Source: Catenulispora pinisilvae (GTDB taxonomy: Bacteria > Actinomycetota > Actinomycetes > Streptomycetales > Catenulisporaceae). From it: 42,403 nucleotides of DNA. Position numbers and translations under genes: made by a program. The stretch lies in contig NZ_JAAFZA010000075.1 of assembly GCF_015356865.1 (NCBI RefSeq), forward strand, positions 1 through 42,403, read 5' to 3'. This document shows positions 1-7,499 of the stretch, one piece after another. A model generated the notes under the pieces. It was not told the origin of the DNA, did not search any database, and was given only the letters and a program-made list of their open reading frames with translations. Positions within the stretch are counted from its first letter, which is position 1; each line of letters begins with the position of its first letter.

Positions 1-32
1 CCGTCCACCCGTCCACCCGTCCACCCGTCCAC
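1..32. repeat. 8-bp tandem repeat, four copies
   Basis: The unit CCGTCCAC is repeated four times without error and runs off the window edge, so the true copy number is unknown. It lies downstream of the epimerase gene in otherwise non-coding sequence (1-150). No function is evident. Confidence 0.85.
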
Positions 33-150
33 CCACACCCGGACCCACTCGCCCATCCACCAAACCTGACACACCCGCCGTGTCGGAGCCGGTTCGGGAA
101 CGGGCGGGGCAGATCAGGCGGGGCGGATACGGAACTACCGCCGGCGCGGG

Positions 151-1092
151 TCAGCGCTCGTTGCCCGCCCTGAGCCAGGCGATGTAGCCGGCGGCCGCGC
201 GGGCGGTGTCGTACTCCGGCTCGAACCCGGTGTCCTGGCGGAGCCGGGTGATGTCGAGAGCGGCGCCCGGTCGGCCGGCGCCGGCTGGGAGGTCCAGGTC
301 GGCCTCGGGCACGGCCTCGCGGATCGCTGCGATCACCTCTGCGTTCGTGGTCACCCGCCCGGAGGCGATGTTGTAGGTGCGGTGCTGGAGGTCGCCGGCG
401 AGCTGGATCAGGGCTATCGCGCGGCCGGTGTCCTTGACGTAGCACAGGTCGAGCCCGTCGTCGAGGTGCGGTGGGATGAGCAGGGCGGCCAGGTCCAGGG
501 GTTTGCCGCCGGCTGCGGCGTGGATGAGCGCGGGTGCGGCGAAGAACGGGTCCTCGTGGCCCAGGGGGCCCCAGGTGCCGGAGATCCGGAGGCTGACGAA
601 CTGCGTGCCGGTCGCCTCCGCGAGCTGCTCCCCGAGGAGCTCGGCGATCTTCTTCGAGCGCGGGATCGGGTGGGCGGCGGTCAGGAGCACCGGCAGGTCC
701 TCCGTCAGCGGGCCGCTGGGCTGGATGCCGCCGTAGACTCCGAGCGTGCTGGCCAGGCTCACCCGGCGCACGCCCCATTCCGCGGCGACGCGGGCGATGT
801 TGAGGAGCCCGTCGAGCAGGCCCTGGGTGGCCTCGATGCCCCCGACCGCGCCCCGCGGCGCGGGGTAGCCCGCGAGGTGCACGATGCCGGTGATCTCGTG
901 GCGCTCGCCGATCGCCCGCAGTGCGCCCAGGTCGGCGACGTCGGCCTGCTCCGCGACGACGGGCAGGTCCGCGAGGTGCGGGGGGACCTGGCCGCTGTGG
1001 CGCTGCATCACGACGCTCGGCTCGCCGAGGCCGTGCAGCGCGCGCACGGTGTGGGAGCCGATGAACCCGGACCCTCCAGTGACGAGAATCAT
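151..1092 (-). CDS. NAD(P)-dependent epimerase/dehydratase (extended SDR)
   Basis: The 313-residue protein opens with the Rossmann motif TGGSGFIGSH (residues 5-14), typical of sugar-nucleotide epimerases and dehydratases. The ATG at 1092 is chosen because GAAAGGA lies just upstream; an in-frame ATG 30 nt earlier lacks this. Oddity: where extended SDRs have the catalytic YxxxK, the sequence reads HPIPRSKK (141-148), so the Tyr position holds Ile or Pro. Ser and Thr in the SLAST stretch before it are present. The fold assignment is firm, but classical epimerase catalysis is doubtful; it may bind NAD with altered chemistry or an altered active site. It lies 159 nt after the GH42 gene on the same strand and may be at the end of that operon. 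The substrate cannot be read from sequence. Confidence 0.85.
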   Translation of the reverse strand: MILVTGGSGFIGSHTVRALHGLGEPSVVMQRHSGQVPPHLADLPVVAEQADVADLGALRAIGERHEITGIVHLAGYPAPRGAVGGIEATQGLLDGLLNIARVAAEWGVRRVSLASTLGVYGGIQPSGPLTEDLPVLLTAAHPIPRSKKIAELLGEQLAEATGTQFVSLRISGTWGPLGHEDPFFAAPALIHAAAGGKPLDLAALLIPPHLDDGLDLCYVKDTGRAIALIQLAGDLQHRTYNIASGRVTTNAEVIAAIREAVPEADLDLPAGAGRPGAALDITRLRQDTGFEPEYDTARAAAGYIAWLRAGNER

Positions 1093-1251
1093 CGTGTTCC
1101 TTTCGTCGGCACGGCAAATCATCAGTGGCTCTGATGGTTAGCCTACAGCCACTATCCGGATGTGTCGAGGCCGGGTTCTGAAGCAGCGGGCCAGGTCCGC
1201 ACACATGACGGCGTGGGGGTGACCGTTCGCGACCTCGGCCTGCTCAGGCTT

Positions 1252-3171
1252 CTATACAGCCGCCAAAGCAGCTGACCGGATATCGACCGTCCCCTTGCCG
1301 TGGTCGAGCACGAACACGAACTCACCCCGCCGCACCGCCTCGACGCCGTCCGGCAACCCGGGGAGAACCGGTTCGACCCCCGCCTGTTCGCAGGCCAGAG
1401 CGAGCAGACTCGCCAGCACGCGGTCCTCGGGAAGCGTCGCCACGTACCACGCGGTGCCCGCACCGTAGGCATTGCGGACGATGGCGGGGATGCCGGCCAG
1501 CGGCCCCGAGGCGATCTCGGCGAGCGCGGTTCCGGCGTCGGCGGTCAGCCACTCGGCCCAGGACTGCGCGCTGAAGTCGCCGAACAGCTCCGAGCGCACC
1601 GTCAGCGGTTCGTCGTCCGGCAGCGGCCAGTACTCCTCGATCCGCAGCCCCAGCAGATCCCGGAACGGAGCCGGGTAGCCGCCGAGCCGGATGCGCTCGT
1701 CGGGGTCCGTCACGCCGGAGAACGGGCCGACGACCAGGTTCCCCCCACGCTCCACGTAGCCGATGACGTTGTCGGCGGCCGGGTCGGAGACCTGGTACAG
1801 GTTCGGCGCCACGACGAGCTTGTACCGGCTCAGATCCGCCTCGGGGTGGACGAAGTCGACGGTCACGTTCGTCTTCCACAGCGGCGCGTAGTACTCGCGG
1901 AGGCGGTCGACGTAGCGGAATCCGCTGTGCGGCTGGTGGTCCAACTCCACGCCGCGCCAGGAGTCCCAGTCCAGCAGGATCGCGACCTCGGCGGCCACCG
2001 TGGCGCCCAGGACGTCCGTCAGGTCACCCAGTTCCTTGCCCAGATCGCAGACCTCGCGGAAGATCCGGGAATCCGGTCCGGCGTGCGGCAGCATCGCCCC
2101 GTGGGTACGTTCGGCCCCCTGCTTGGAGGCGCGCCATTGGAAGTGCAGGATCCCGTCGGCGCCGCGCGCCACGGCCTGCACCGACCACAGGCGGTTCAGT
2201 CCCGGGCGCTTGGGGGTGGCGATGTGCCGGAATCCGGCGCGGCCCGGGGTCTGCTCCATCATCAGCCACGGCTTGCCGCGGCCCACCGAGCGGATGAGGT
2301 CCTGGGCCATCGCGCCGTCGCACGCTGCCTGCGGGCTGTTGGGATCGGGGTAGGAGTCCAACGCCGTGAAGTCCTCCTCGGCACCCCAGCGCCACAAGTC
2401 CGTCGCCTTGAAGAAGGACATGGAGTTGGTCGTCACCGGGACGGCGGGGTTGGCTCCGCGCACGATGTCCCGCTCCGCGGTGAAACGCTCCAGCAGCAGG
2501 TCGGAGGCGAAACGCTGGTAGTCGAGGTCCTGGGTGGGGTTGATGACGTACTGGACCTGGCGCGGCGGGATGACCTCGTCCCACTCGCAGTAGCGCTGCG
2601 ACCAGAACGTGGTCCCCCAGGCCTCGTTCAGGGCGTCGAGGCCCCCGTACTTGGCCTGGAGCCAGTGACGGAAACGCTCGGCACACTGGTCGCAGTAGCA
2701 CACGGTCCCGAACTCGTTGCCTATGTGCCACATCCGCAGCGCCGGGTGATGCGCGTAGACCGACGCCAGGTCGGCGCTGATGGCGTCCGCGAAGGCCCGG
2801 TACACCGGGGACGACGGACAGAAGGCGTTCCGCGAACCGTAGGTGCGCACCGTCCCGTCGGGGTTGCGCGGCAGCGTCTCCGGCCAGCGGTGGCCCATCC
2901 ACGGCGGGGTGGACGCGGTCGGCGTGGCCAGCCCGACGCCGATGCCGTTCGCGTGCAGCAGGTCCAGCACGTCGGTGAGCCAGCCGAAGTCGCGCTCGCC
3001 GGGCCGGGGTTCGAGCAGGGCCCAGGAGAAGACGCCGACGGTGGCCAGGTTGACGCCGGCCTCCCGCATCAGGCGTACGTCCTCGTCCCAGACTTCGCGC
3101 GGCCACTGTTCGGGGTTGTAGTCGCCGCCGAACAGGAGGCGGCCGCGGGTGGCGTCGCCGAGCGATGGCAT
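1252..3171 (-). CDS. GH42 beta-galactosidase, cytoplasmic
   Basis: A 639-residue glycoside hydrolase of family 42, which hydrolyses terminal beta-galactosides (in actinobacteria also arabinogalactan- or galactan-derived oligosaccharides). Visible landmarks are the N-terminal FGGDYNPEQWP (14-24), the acid/base Glu in HIGNEFG (E153), the nucleophile in MMEQTPG (E306), and the GH42 zinc cysteines C118, C158, C160 and C163. No signal peptide is present, so it acts inside the cell. ATG at 3171 is selected because GAAAGGAACACC precedes it and the protein then starts with the family's usual N terminus; the open frame extends 126 codons upstream without homology. It follows the second permease by 41 nt, which makes it the intracellular processing enzyme of this uptake operon. 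Confidence 0.95.
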   Translation of the reverse strand: MPSLGDATRGRLLFGGDYNPEQWPREVWDEDVRLMREAGVNLATVGVFSWALLEPRPGERDFGWLTDVLDLLHANGIGVGLATPTASTPPWMGHRWPETLPRNPDGTVRTYGSRNAFCPSSPVYRAFADAISADLASVYAHHPALRMWHIGNEFGTVCYCDQCAERFRHWLQAKYGGLDALNEAWGTTFWSQRYCEWDEVIPPRQVQYVINPTQDLDYQRFASDLLLERFTAERDIVRGANPAVPVTTNSMSFFKATDLWRWGAEEDFTALDSYPDPNSPQAACDGAMAQDLIRSVGRGKPWLMMEQTPGRAGFRHIATPKRPGLNRLWSVQAVARGADGILHFQWRASKQGAERTHGAMLPHAGPDSRIFREVCDLGKELGDLTDVLGATVAAEVAILLDWDSWRGVELDHQPHSGFRYVDRLREYYAPLWKTNVTVDFVHPEADLSRYKLVVAPNLYQVSDPAADNVIGYVERGGNLVVGPFSGVTDPDERIRLGGYPAPFRDLLGLRIEEYWPLPDDEPLTVRSELFGDFSAQSWAEWLTADAGTALAEIASGPLAGIPAIVRNAYGAGTAWYVATLPEDRVLASLLALACEQAGVEPVLPGLPDGVEAVRRGEFVFVLDHGKGTVDIRSAALAAV

Positions 3172-3212
3172 GGTGGTGTTCCTTTCGCGGGGCCGGGGCG
3201 GCCGGGCGTCGT

Positions 3213-4202
3213 TCAGCCCTTGATGGCGCCGGTGAGCATGCCCTTGGTGAAGTGCTTCTGCAGGAAGGGGTAGACGATGAGGATCGGGAGCAGGGTGAGC
3301 ACGACCACGGCCATCGAGATGGCGAACGGCGGGGCGATCTGGTGCTGCACGGTGGCGCCGCCGGTGTCCATGCCCGGCATCTTCGCGCCGAGGTTGACGT
3401 ACTCGTACAGCACATACGACAGCGGCCACTTGGAGTTGTCGAACGGCATGTACAGCAGGGTGTTGAACCACGATCCCCAGTAGCCGACGGCGTAGAACAG
3501 GGTCATCACGGCGGTGACCGCCTTGGTCGTGGGCAGCACGATCGACCACAGGATCCGCCAGTCGCCGGCGCCGTCGATCCGGGCCGCGTCGATCATCTCC
3601 TGGGCCGTGGCCTGGTAGAACCCGCGCATGATCAGGATGTTGAACACGGAGATGCAGCTGGGCAGGATCAAGGCCCAGTACTGGTCGTAGCCGTGCAGCG
3701 AGGTCACCACGAGGAAGCCCGGGATCAGGCCGCCGCCGAAGAACATCGTGAAGATCATCATGCCCAGGAAGAACCGGTGCCCCACGGAGCGGGCACGGGA
3801 CAGAGCGTAGGCGGCCAGGATGCTCAGCACCATCGAGACGGCGGTGCCGACGGCCGTGAGCACCACACTCACCACCACGGCCCGGCTGACCACGCCGTTG
3901 GAGAAGATCTGGCGGTAGGCCCCCAGGCTCAGCCCGTCCGGCACCAGCACCAGGGTGCCGCCGGCCCGGGTGATGGCGCCCTCGGAGGAGACGCTGGTCA
4001 AGATGATCGCGTACAGCGGCACGACGACCGCCAGCACCACGACGGTCAGCACGGTGCTCTTGCCGAACCGGCCGATGAGAGTCGGCGGCTCCTCCCAGAC
4101 CGGGCGGCCCTTGGCCCGCTTGCGCGGCGCTCCGGAGCCGGGCTTCGTGCGGCGCCGGCCAGGCGCGGATGCCGGGTTCGACGTGCTCGACAGAGTGCTC
4201 AT
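3213..4202 (-). CDS. ABC sugar transporter permease (MalG/YtcP type)
   Basis: A 329-residue CUT1 inner-membrane permease. After a basic cytoplasmic N terminus (about 45 residues) come six hydrophobic segments. The EAA-type cytoplasmic loop is readable as EMIDAARIDGAGDWRILW, the contact site for an ATPase. The C terminus (KHFTKGMLTGAIKG) is typical of the YtcP/MalG side. The ATG at 4202 overlaps the stop of the preceding permease (ATGA, 4 bp), indicating translational coupling. No ATPase gene is nearby; actinobacterial CUT1 systems usually borrow a shared MsiK-type ATPase. Confidence 0.93.
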   Translation of the reverse strand: MSTLSSTSNPASAPGRRRTKPGSGAPRKRAKGRPVWEEPPTLIGRFGKSTVLTVVVLAVVVPLYAIILTSVSSEGAITRAGGTLVLVPDGLSLGAYRQIFSNGVVSRAVVVSVVLTAVGTAVSMVLSILAAYALSRARSVGHRFFLGMMIFTMFFGGGLIPGFLVVTSLHGYDQYWALILPSCISVFNILIMRGFYQATAQEMIDAARIDGAGDWRILWSIVLPTTKAVTAVMTLFYAVGYWGSWFNTLLYMPFDNSKWPLSYVLYEYVNLGAKMPGMDTGGATVQHQIAPPFAISMAVVVLTLLPILIVYPFLQKHFTKGMLTGAIKG

Positions 4203-5224
4203 TTGCGGTACAACCCGTCCTCGCCGAGCCGGTGCGCCGCCTTGTTGGCCGCGTAGATCAGAATCAGGGAGATGACGCCCTTGAACAGCCCGGCGGCGGC
4301 TCCATAGCCGAAGTTGCCGTTGCCGATGCCGTAGTAATAGGCGAACGTGTCCAGGACTTCGGCATGCTGCGGACCGACCGCCTGACGCTGGAGCAGCATC
4401 TGCTCGAAGCCGACGTTGAGGGCGTTGCCCAGGCGCAGGACGAGCATCAGCACGATCATGCCGCGCATGCCGGGCAGGGTGATGTGCCACGTCCGGCGCC
4501 AGCGGCTGGCCCCGTCGACCGCCGCGGACTCATACAGCGCCGGGTCGATGGCGGCGAGCGCCGCGAGGAAGACGATGATCCCCCAGCCGGCTTCCTTCCA
4601 CACCGCCTGGAAAGTGATCAGGTATTTGAACATGCCGCCGTTGCTCATGATGTTCCACGTCGCCATGTGGTGCCGGCGCAGGAACTGGTTGAGCAGCCCG
4701 GCGCCGCCGAGCATCTGGTTGAAGATCGTGATGACCAGCACCCAGGAGAAGAAGTGCGGCAGGTAGACCACGGCCTGGATGAACGAGCGGAGCTTGGTGC
4801 TGATCACCGTGTTCAGCAGGATCGCCAGGAAGATCGGGATCGGGAAGTACAGGACGAGCTGGACCAGGCTCAAGACCAGGGTGTTCTGGAACGCGTGCCA
4901 GAAGTTCGCGTCGCCGAACAGGTCGGTGAAGTTCTTGAACCCGATGAAATTGCTGTGGAAGAAGCCGTAGATGGGGTCGTAGTACTCGAACGCCGAGACC
5001 GTCCCGAACATCGGCAGGTAGTTGAACACCAGCAGCAGGAGCACAACCGGGGTGATCATGATGATCAGCGACCGGTCCCGGCGCAGCCGGGCCCGGAAGT
5101 TCAGCCGTCGCCGGTCGGCCGGTATGGGCTCTGTGCCCTTCTGGCTCCGCCGCTCCCGTGACGGTGCCTCCGATTTCGGCCTCGCCTCTTCGGGGACGGC
5201 CGGGCCCTCCGCCATCACCGCCAT
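4199..5224 (-). CDS. ABC sugar transporter permease (LplB type)
   Basis: A 341-residue permease of the LplB subgroup of CUT1 importers. The first membrane segment (ITPVVLLLLVFNYLPMFG) and the following FEYYDPIYG and NFIGFKNF stretches are characteristic. The EAA-like loop is ALYESAAVDGASRWRR. ATG at 5224 is preferred over the ATG at 5257 because AAAAGGAG lies 7 nt upstream. It is coupled to the next permease by a 4-bp overlap. LplB/YtcP pairs usually import oligosaccharides, often plant-derived. The pairing with GH42 suggests galactosides here, which is inference. Confidence 0.93.
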   Translation of the reverse strand: MAVMAEGPAVPEEARPKSEAPSRERRSQKGTEPIPADRRRLNFRARLRRDRSLIIMITPVVLLLLVFNYLPMFGTVSAFEYYDPIYGFFHSNFIGFKNFTDLFGDANFWHAFQNTLVLSLVQLVLYFPIPIFLAILLNTVISTKLRSFIQAVVYLPHFFSWVLVITIFNQMLGGAGLLNQFLRRHHMATWNIMSNGGMFKYLITFQAVWKEAGWGIIVFLAALAAIDPALYESAAVDGASRWRRTWHITLPGMRGMIVLMLVLRLGNALNVGFEQMLLQRQAVGPQHAEVLDTFAYYYGIGNGNFGYGAAAGLFKGVISLILIYAANKAAHRLGEDGLYRK

Positions 5225-5319
5225 GTACCGACTCCTTTTACTCTGGTCTGTTCGCACCTGTCATCAAGCCGCGTGGGACCCGGCCGCCCTGACATCGCCC
5301 CCTCAAGCGCGCCGCGGCG

Positions 5320-5336
5320 GCCGGGCCGGGCCCGGC
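5320..5336 (-). terminator. Intercistronic hairpin after the binding-protein gene
   Basis: GCCGGGC and GCCCGGC form a perfect 7-bp stem with a 3-nt loop, touching the last base of the binding-protein stop codon. The following gap to the permease start is 111 nt. Such hairpins often let the binding protein be made in excess over the permeases by mRNA stabilisation or partial termination. No U-tract follows, so attenuation rather than full termination is likelier. Confidence 0.45.
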
Positions 5337-7012
5337 TAGCTCAGGCCCTTGTCGGCGACGTTCTGCTGATACCACGTCGCCAACGCGTCGCCGCCGCTGC
5401 TCTTCCAGGTGGCGAGCGCCTCCTGGTAGTACGACAGCGGCTGCTTGCCCGTCGATACCGCCGTCGCCGCGTCGTCCAGCTCGGTCCCGGCGGCGATCTT
5501 CGAGTACTGGTCGGGCACGGTGATGTTCAGGTTCCAGAACAGCGGCTTGTACGCGTACTTGGCCGCGTCGGCGTACCACGCCTCGAGGTCCTTGGTGATG
5601 TCCGGGTATCCCGCGTTGTATACCTGGGCCTGGGCGCTGCTGAAGAAGTTGTAGACGTTGTCGGCAGCGGTGTTGGAACCCTCGGTGGTGCGCACCGGCC
5701 CGTCCGGGCCCATCGTGTAGTCGGCGCCCTCGACGCCGAAGTTGATGAGGTTGTACTCGTAGGACCCGAACGGCGCGGCGAAGTAGTTCGCGATGCGCAG
5801 GCACTCTTTGATCCGGTCCGGGCTCAGGTTCTTGTTCAGGTAGCTGACCCAGCCGGAGGAGCTGGTCAAGCCGATGCTGGGCGTCGAGCCGTCGGAGGAG
5901 AAGACCGGGAACGCCCCGACCCGGTATCCGGGTTTCGCCGCGGAGCCGGTCTCGGCGTCACTGGCGGTCCAGCCACCCAGGCCGCCGCCGATGATGATGA
6001 CCTTGCCGGCGTTGAAGCGGCTGGGGTTGCTGGTTTTGACTCCCGCCACGGCGTCGGGGTGCAGCAGCCCGGCCTTGGCCAGCTGGTTGCAGAAGTCCAG
6101 GCACTCCAGCAGCTGCGGGTGCTCGTTGGCGCTCTTGACCTTGCCGTTGTCCAGGTACCAGCTGCCGATCGGGACCTTGAAGACCTGGTAGAGGTACACC
6201 CGGTTGTCGTCGAAGGCCCACACGCCGCCGCTGGGGTTGTTGACCTCTTTGCCCAGCGCCATCAAATCGGCCGCGGTCTTCACCGCCGGGGTGATGCCTT
6301 TGGCTTCCAGCAGGTCCCTGCGATAGAGCATGGCGCCGGCGACGTCCATCCCGTCTGTATAGGACGGGATGCCGTAGAGCCGGTTGTTCCACACCCCGCA
6401 CTGCCAGCCGCCGGTGGGTATCGCTGCCAGGTTCGGGTACTCCAGGATGGCATCGCCCCCGAGATAGGGCGTGAGGTCCGCGAGCCGGGTGCCGACCAGG
6501 CCGCCGGTGTTGAAGGTGGGATTCAGCCAGCCCGGGATCGCCAGCCAGTCCGGCAGCTTGTTCGCGGCGATCAGCGGCGGGATGACCGTGTTGTAAGTGT
6601 TGCCGTTTGCCGGCTGCGAAGTGAAGTTCGCGCCGAGGGCCCTGTTGACCGCCGCATAGTAGGCGTTGCCAGCCGGCGGGATCGGATTCCACGACGGTGC
6701 GACAGCGGTGTAGGTGCCGCCGGAGCCGACCTTGCCGGTCACGGTCTTCACCAAGTTGGTGGGGTACTTCACGAAGCCGGGGTTGGTCATGGCGCCGTCG
6801 GCCCCGGACACTACCGGGATATCCGGCGTGACCCCGCCGGCCAGCGGCTTGAACGTGGGCAGCACCGCCTGGATGCCCGCCTTGGTGCTCGCCCCGCCCT
6901 TGCCGGCACTGTTGCCGCAGGCCGCCAGCAGCGGCGACAACGTGATCGCGCCGGCGGCACCGGCGGACGCCGTGAGGAATCCCCGGCGGGTGAACGCGTT
7001 GGTGCTCGACAT
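5336..7012 (-). CDS. Extracellular solute-binding lipoprotein (LplA-like)
   Basis: A 558-residue binding protein of an oligosaccharide ABC importer. The N terminus combines a twin-arginine motif (TRRGFLTAS, R9-R10) with a lipobox LAAC at C32, so it is predicted to be Tat-exported, lipidated and membrane-anchored. The length (about 550) fits the large LplA-type proteins that pair with LplB/YtcP permeases, not the roughly 430-residue MalE type used at the other two importers here. ATG at 7012 has GGAGAG upstream. It is the first gene of its operon and lies downstream of a GAAGCGCTTC operator. Ligand unknown; galactoside-type by neighbour. Confidence 0.92.
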   Translation of the reverse strand: MSSTNAFTRRGFLTASAGAAGAITLSPLLAACGNSAGKGGASTKAGIQAVLPTFKPLAGGVTPDIPVVSGADGAMTNPGFVKYPTNLVKTVTGKVGSGGTYTAVAPSWNPIPPAGNAYYAAVNRALGANFTSQPANGNTYNTVIPPLIAANKLPDWLAIPGWLNPTFNTGGLVGTRLADLTPYLGGDAILEYPNLAAIPTGGWQCGVWNNRLYGIPSYTDGMDVAGAMLYRRDLLEAKGITPAVKTAADLMALGKEVNNPSGGVWAFDDNRVYLYQVFKVPIGSWYLDNGKVKSANEHPQLLECLDFCNQLAKAGLLHPDAVAGVKTSNPSRFNAGKVIIIGGGLGGWTASDAETGSAAKPGYRVGAFPVFSSDGSTPSIGLTSSSGWVSYLNKNLSPDRIKECLRIANYFAAPFGSYEYNLINFGVEGADYTMGPDGPVRTTEGSNTAADNVYNFFSSAQAQVYNAGYPDITKDLEAWYADAAKYAYKPLFWNLNITVPDQYSKIAAGTELDDAATAVSTGKQPLSYYQEALATWKSSGGDALATWYQQNVADKGLS

Positions 7013-7154
7013 TGAACTCTCCAGTCAACGAGATGGTTCGTGCCCCATGGCGCGGGCCGCCGGCTGCCGGCTCCGCGTCCGGGCCACTGGGGTGAGTGGT
7101 CCGGTTGTCGGCTTGTGCGGGATCTTCACTGACGCACCACCGCCGAGCACTGTC

Positions 7155-7164
7155 GAAGCGCTTC
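7155..7164. promoter_or_regulatory. LacI-type operator, copy 1 (GAAGCGCTTC)
   Basis: Perfect 10-bp palindrome with the central CG typical of LacI-family operators. It lies 143 bp upstream of the binding-protein start (minus strand) in the divergent region shared with GH3. A second, longer copy is 224 bp away. Assignment rests on palindrome form and placement, not on a known regulator. Confidence 0.7.
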
Positions 7165-7387
7165 AATATTGCGTTGAGGTTAAGTCAGCGCAACCAGCGG
7201 TGCAAGGGTCAAAGATCACGTTTCGATAACGGCAGCACTCTTAAATCGCTTTAGACATCCCATGCCTCGCCCGAAGATCTGTGGACCGAACGCCGATCGC
7301 ATATTGGTCTAAGCCACTGTGAGCAGGTGTAATGGCGGCCTTCCCCTGGCCATCCAGGGTTGACACACCCCTTGATTGGTGGGACTT

Positions 7388-7401
7388 TCGAAGCGCTTCG
7401 A
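7388..7401. promoter_or_regulatory. LacI-type operator, copy 2 (TCGAAGCGCTTCGA), with -35 TTGACA
   Basis: Perfect 14-bp palindrome sharing the same 10-bp core as the copy at 7155. On the plus strand a consensus -35 hexamer TTGACA lies at 7360-7365, so the palindrome falls over the expected -10/+1 region of the GH3 promoter, where a repressor would block transcription. No convincing -10 is seen. Confidence 0.72.
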
Positions 7402-7499
7402 CCAAGCACCGGCGCCGAGCCTTCGGCTCTCGGCGCGGTCCGAGGCCTTGTAACGTTCCGCCGCGGTGCGCGCACCGCCACCGATGAAGAGGTCGTCCC

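Noticed and set aside
1365..1374. GAACCGGTTC core inside the GH42 gene
   Set aside because: Lies deep in coding sequence (Val-Glu-Pro-Val codons), far from any promoter; probably chance.
1300..3273. 657-codon plus-strand frame opposite the GH42 gene
   Set aside because: Shadow of GH42; composition is Arg/Gly/Val-rich without motifs.
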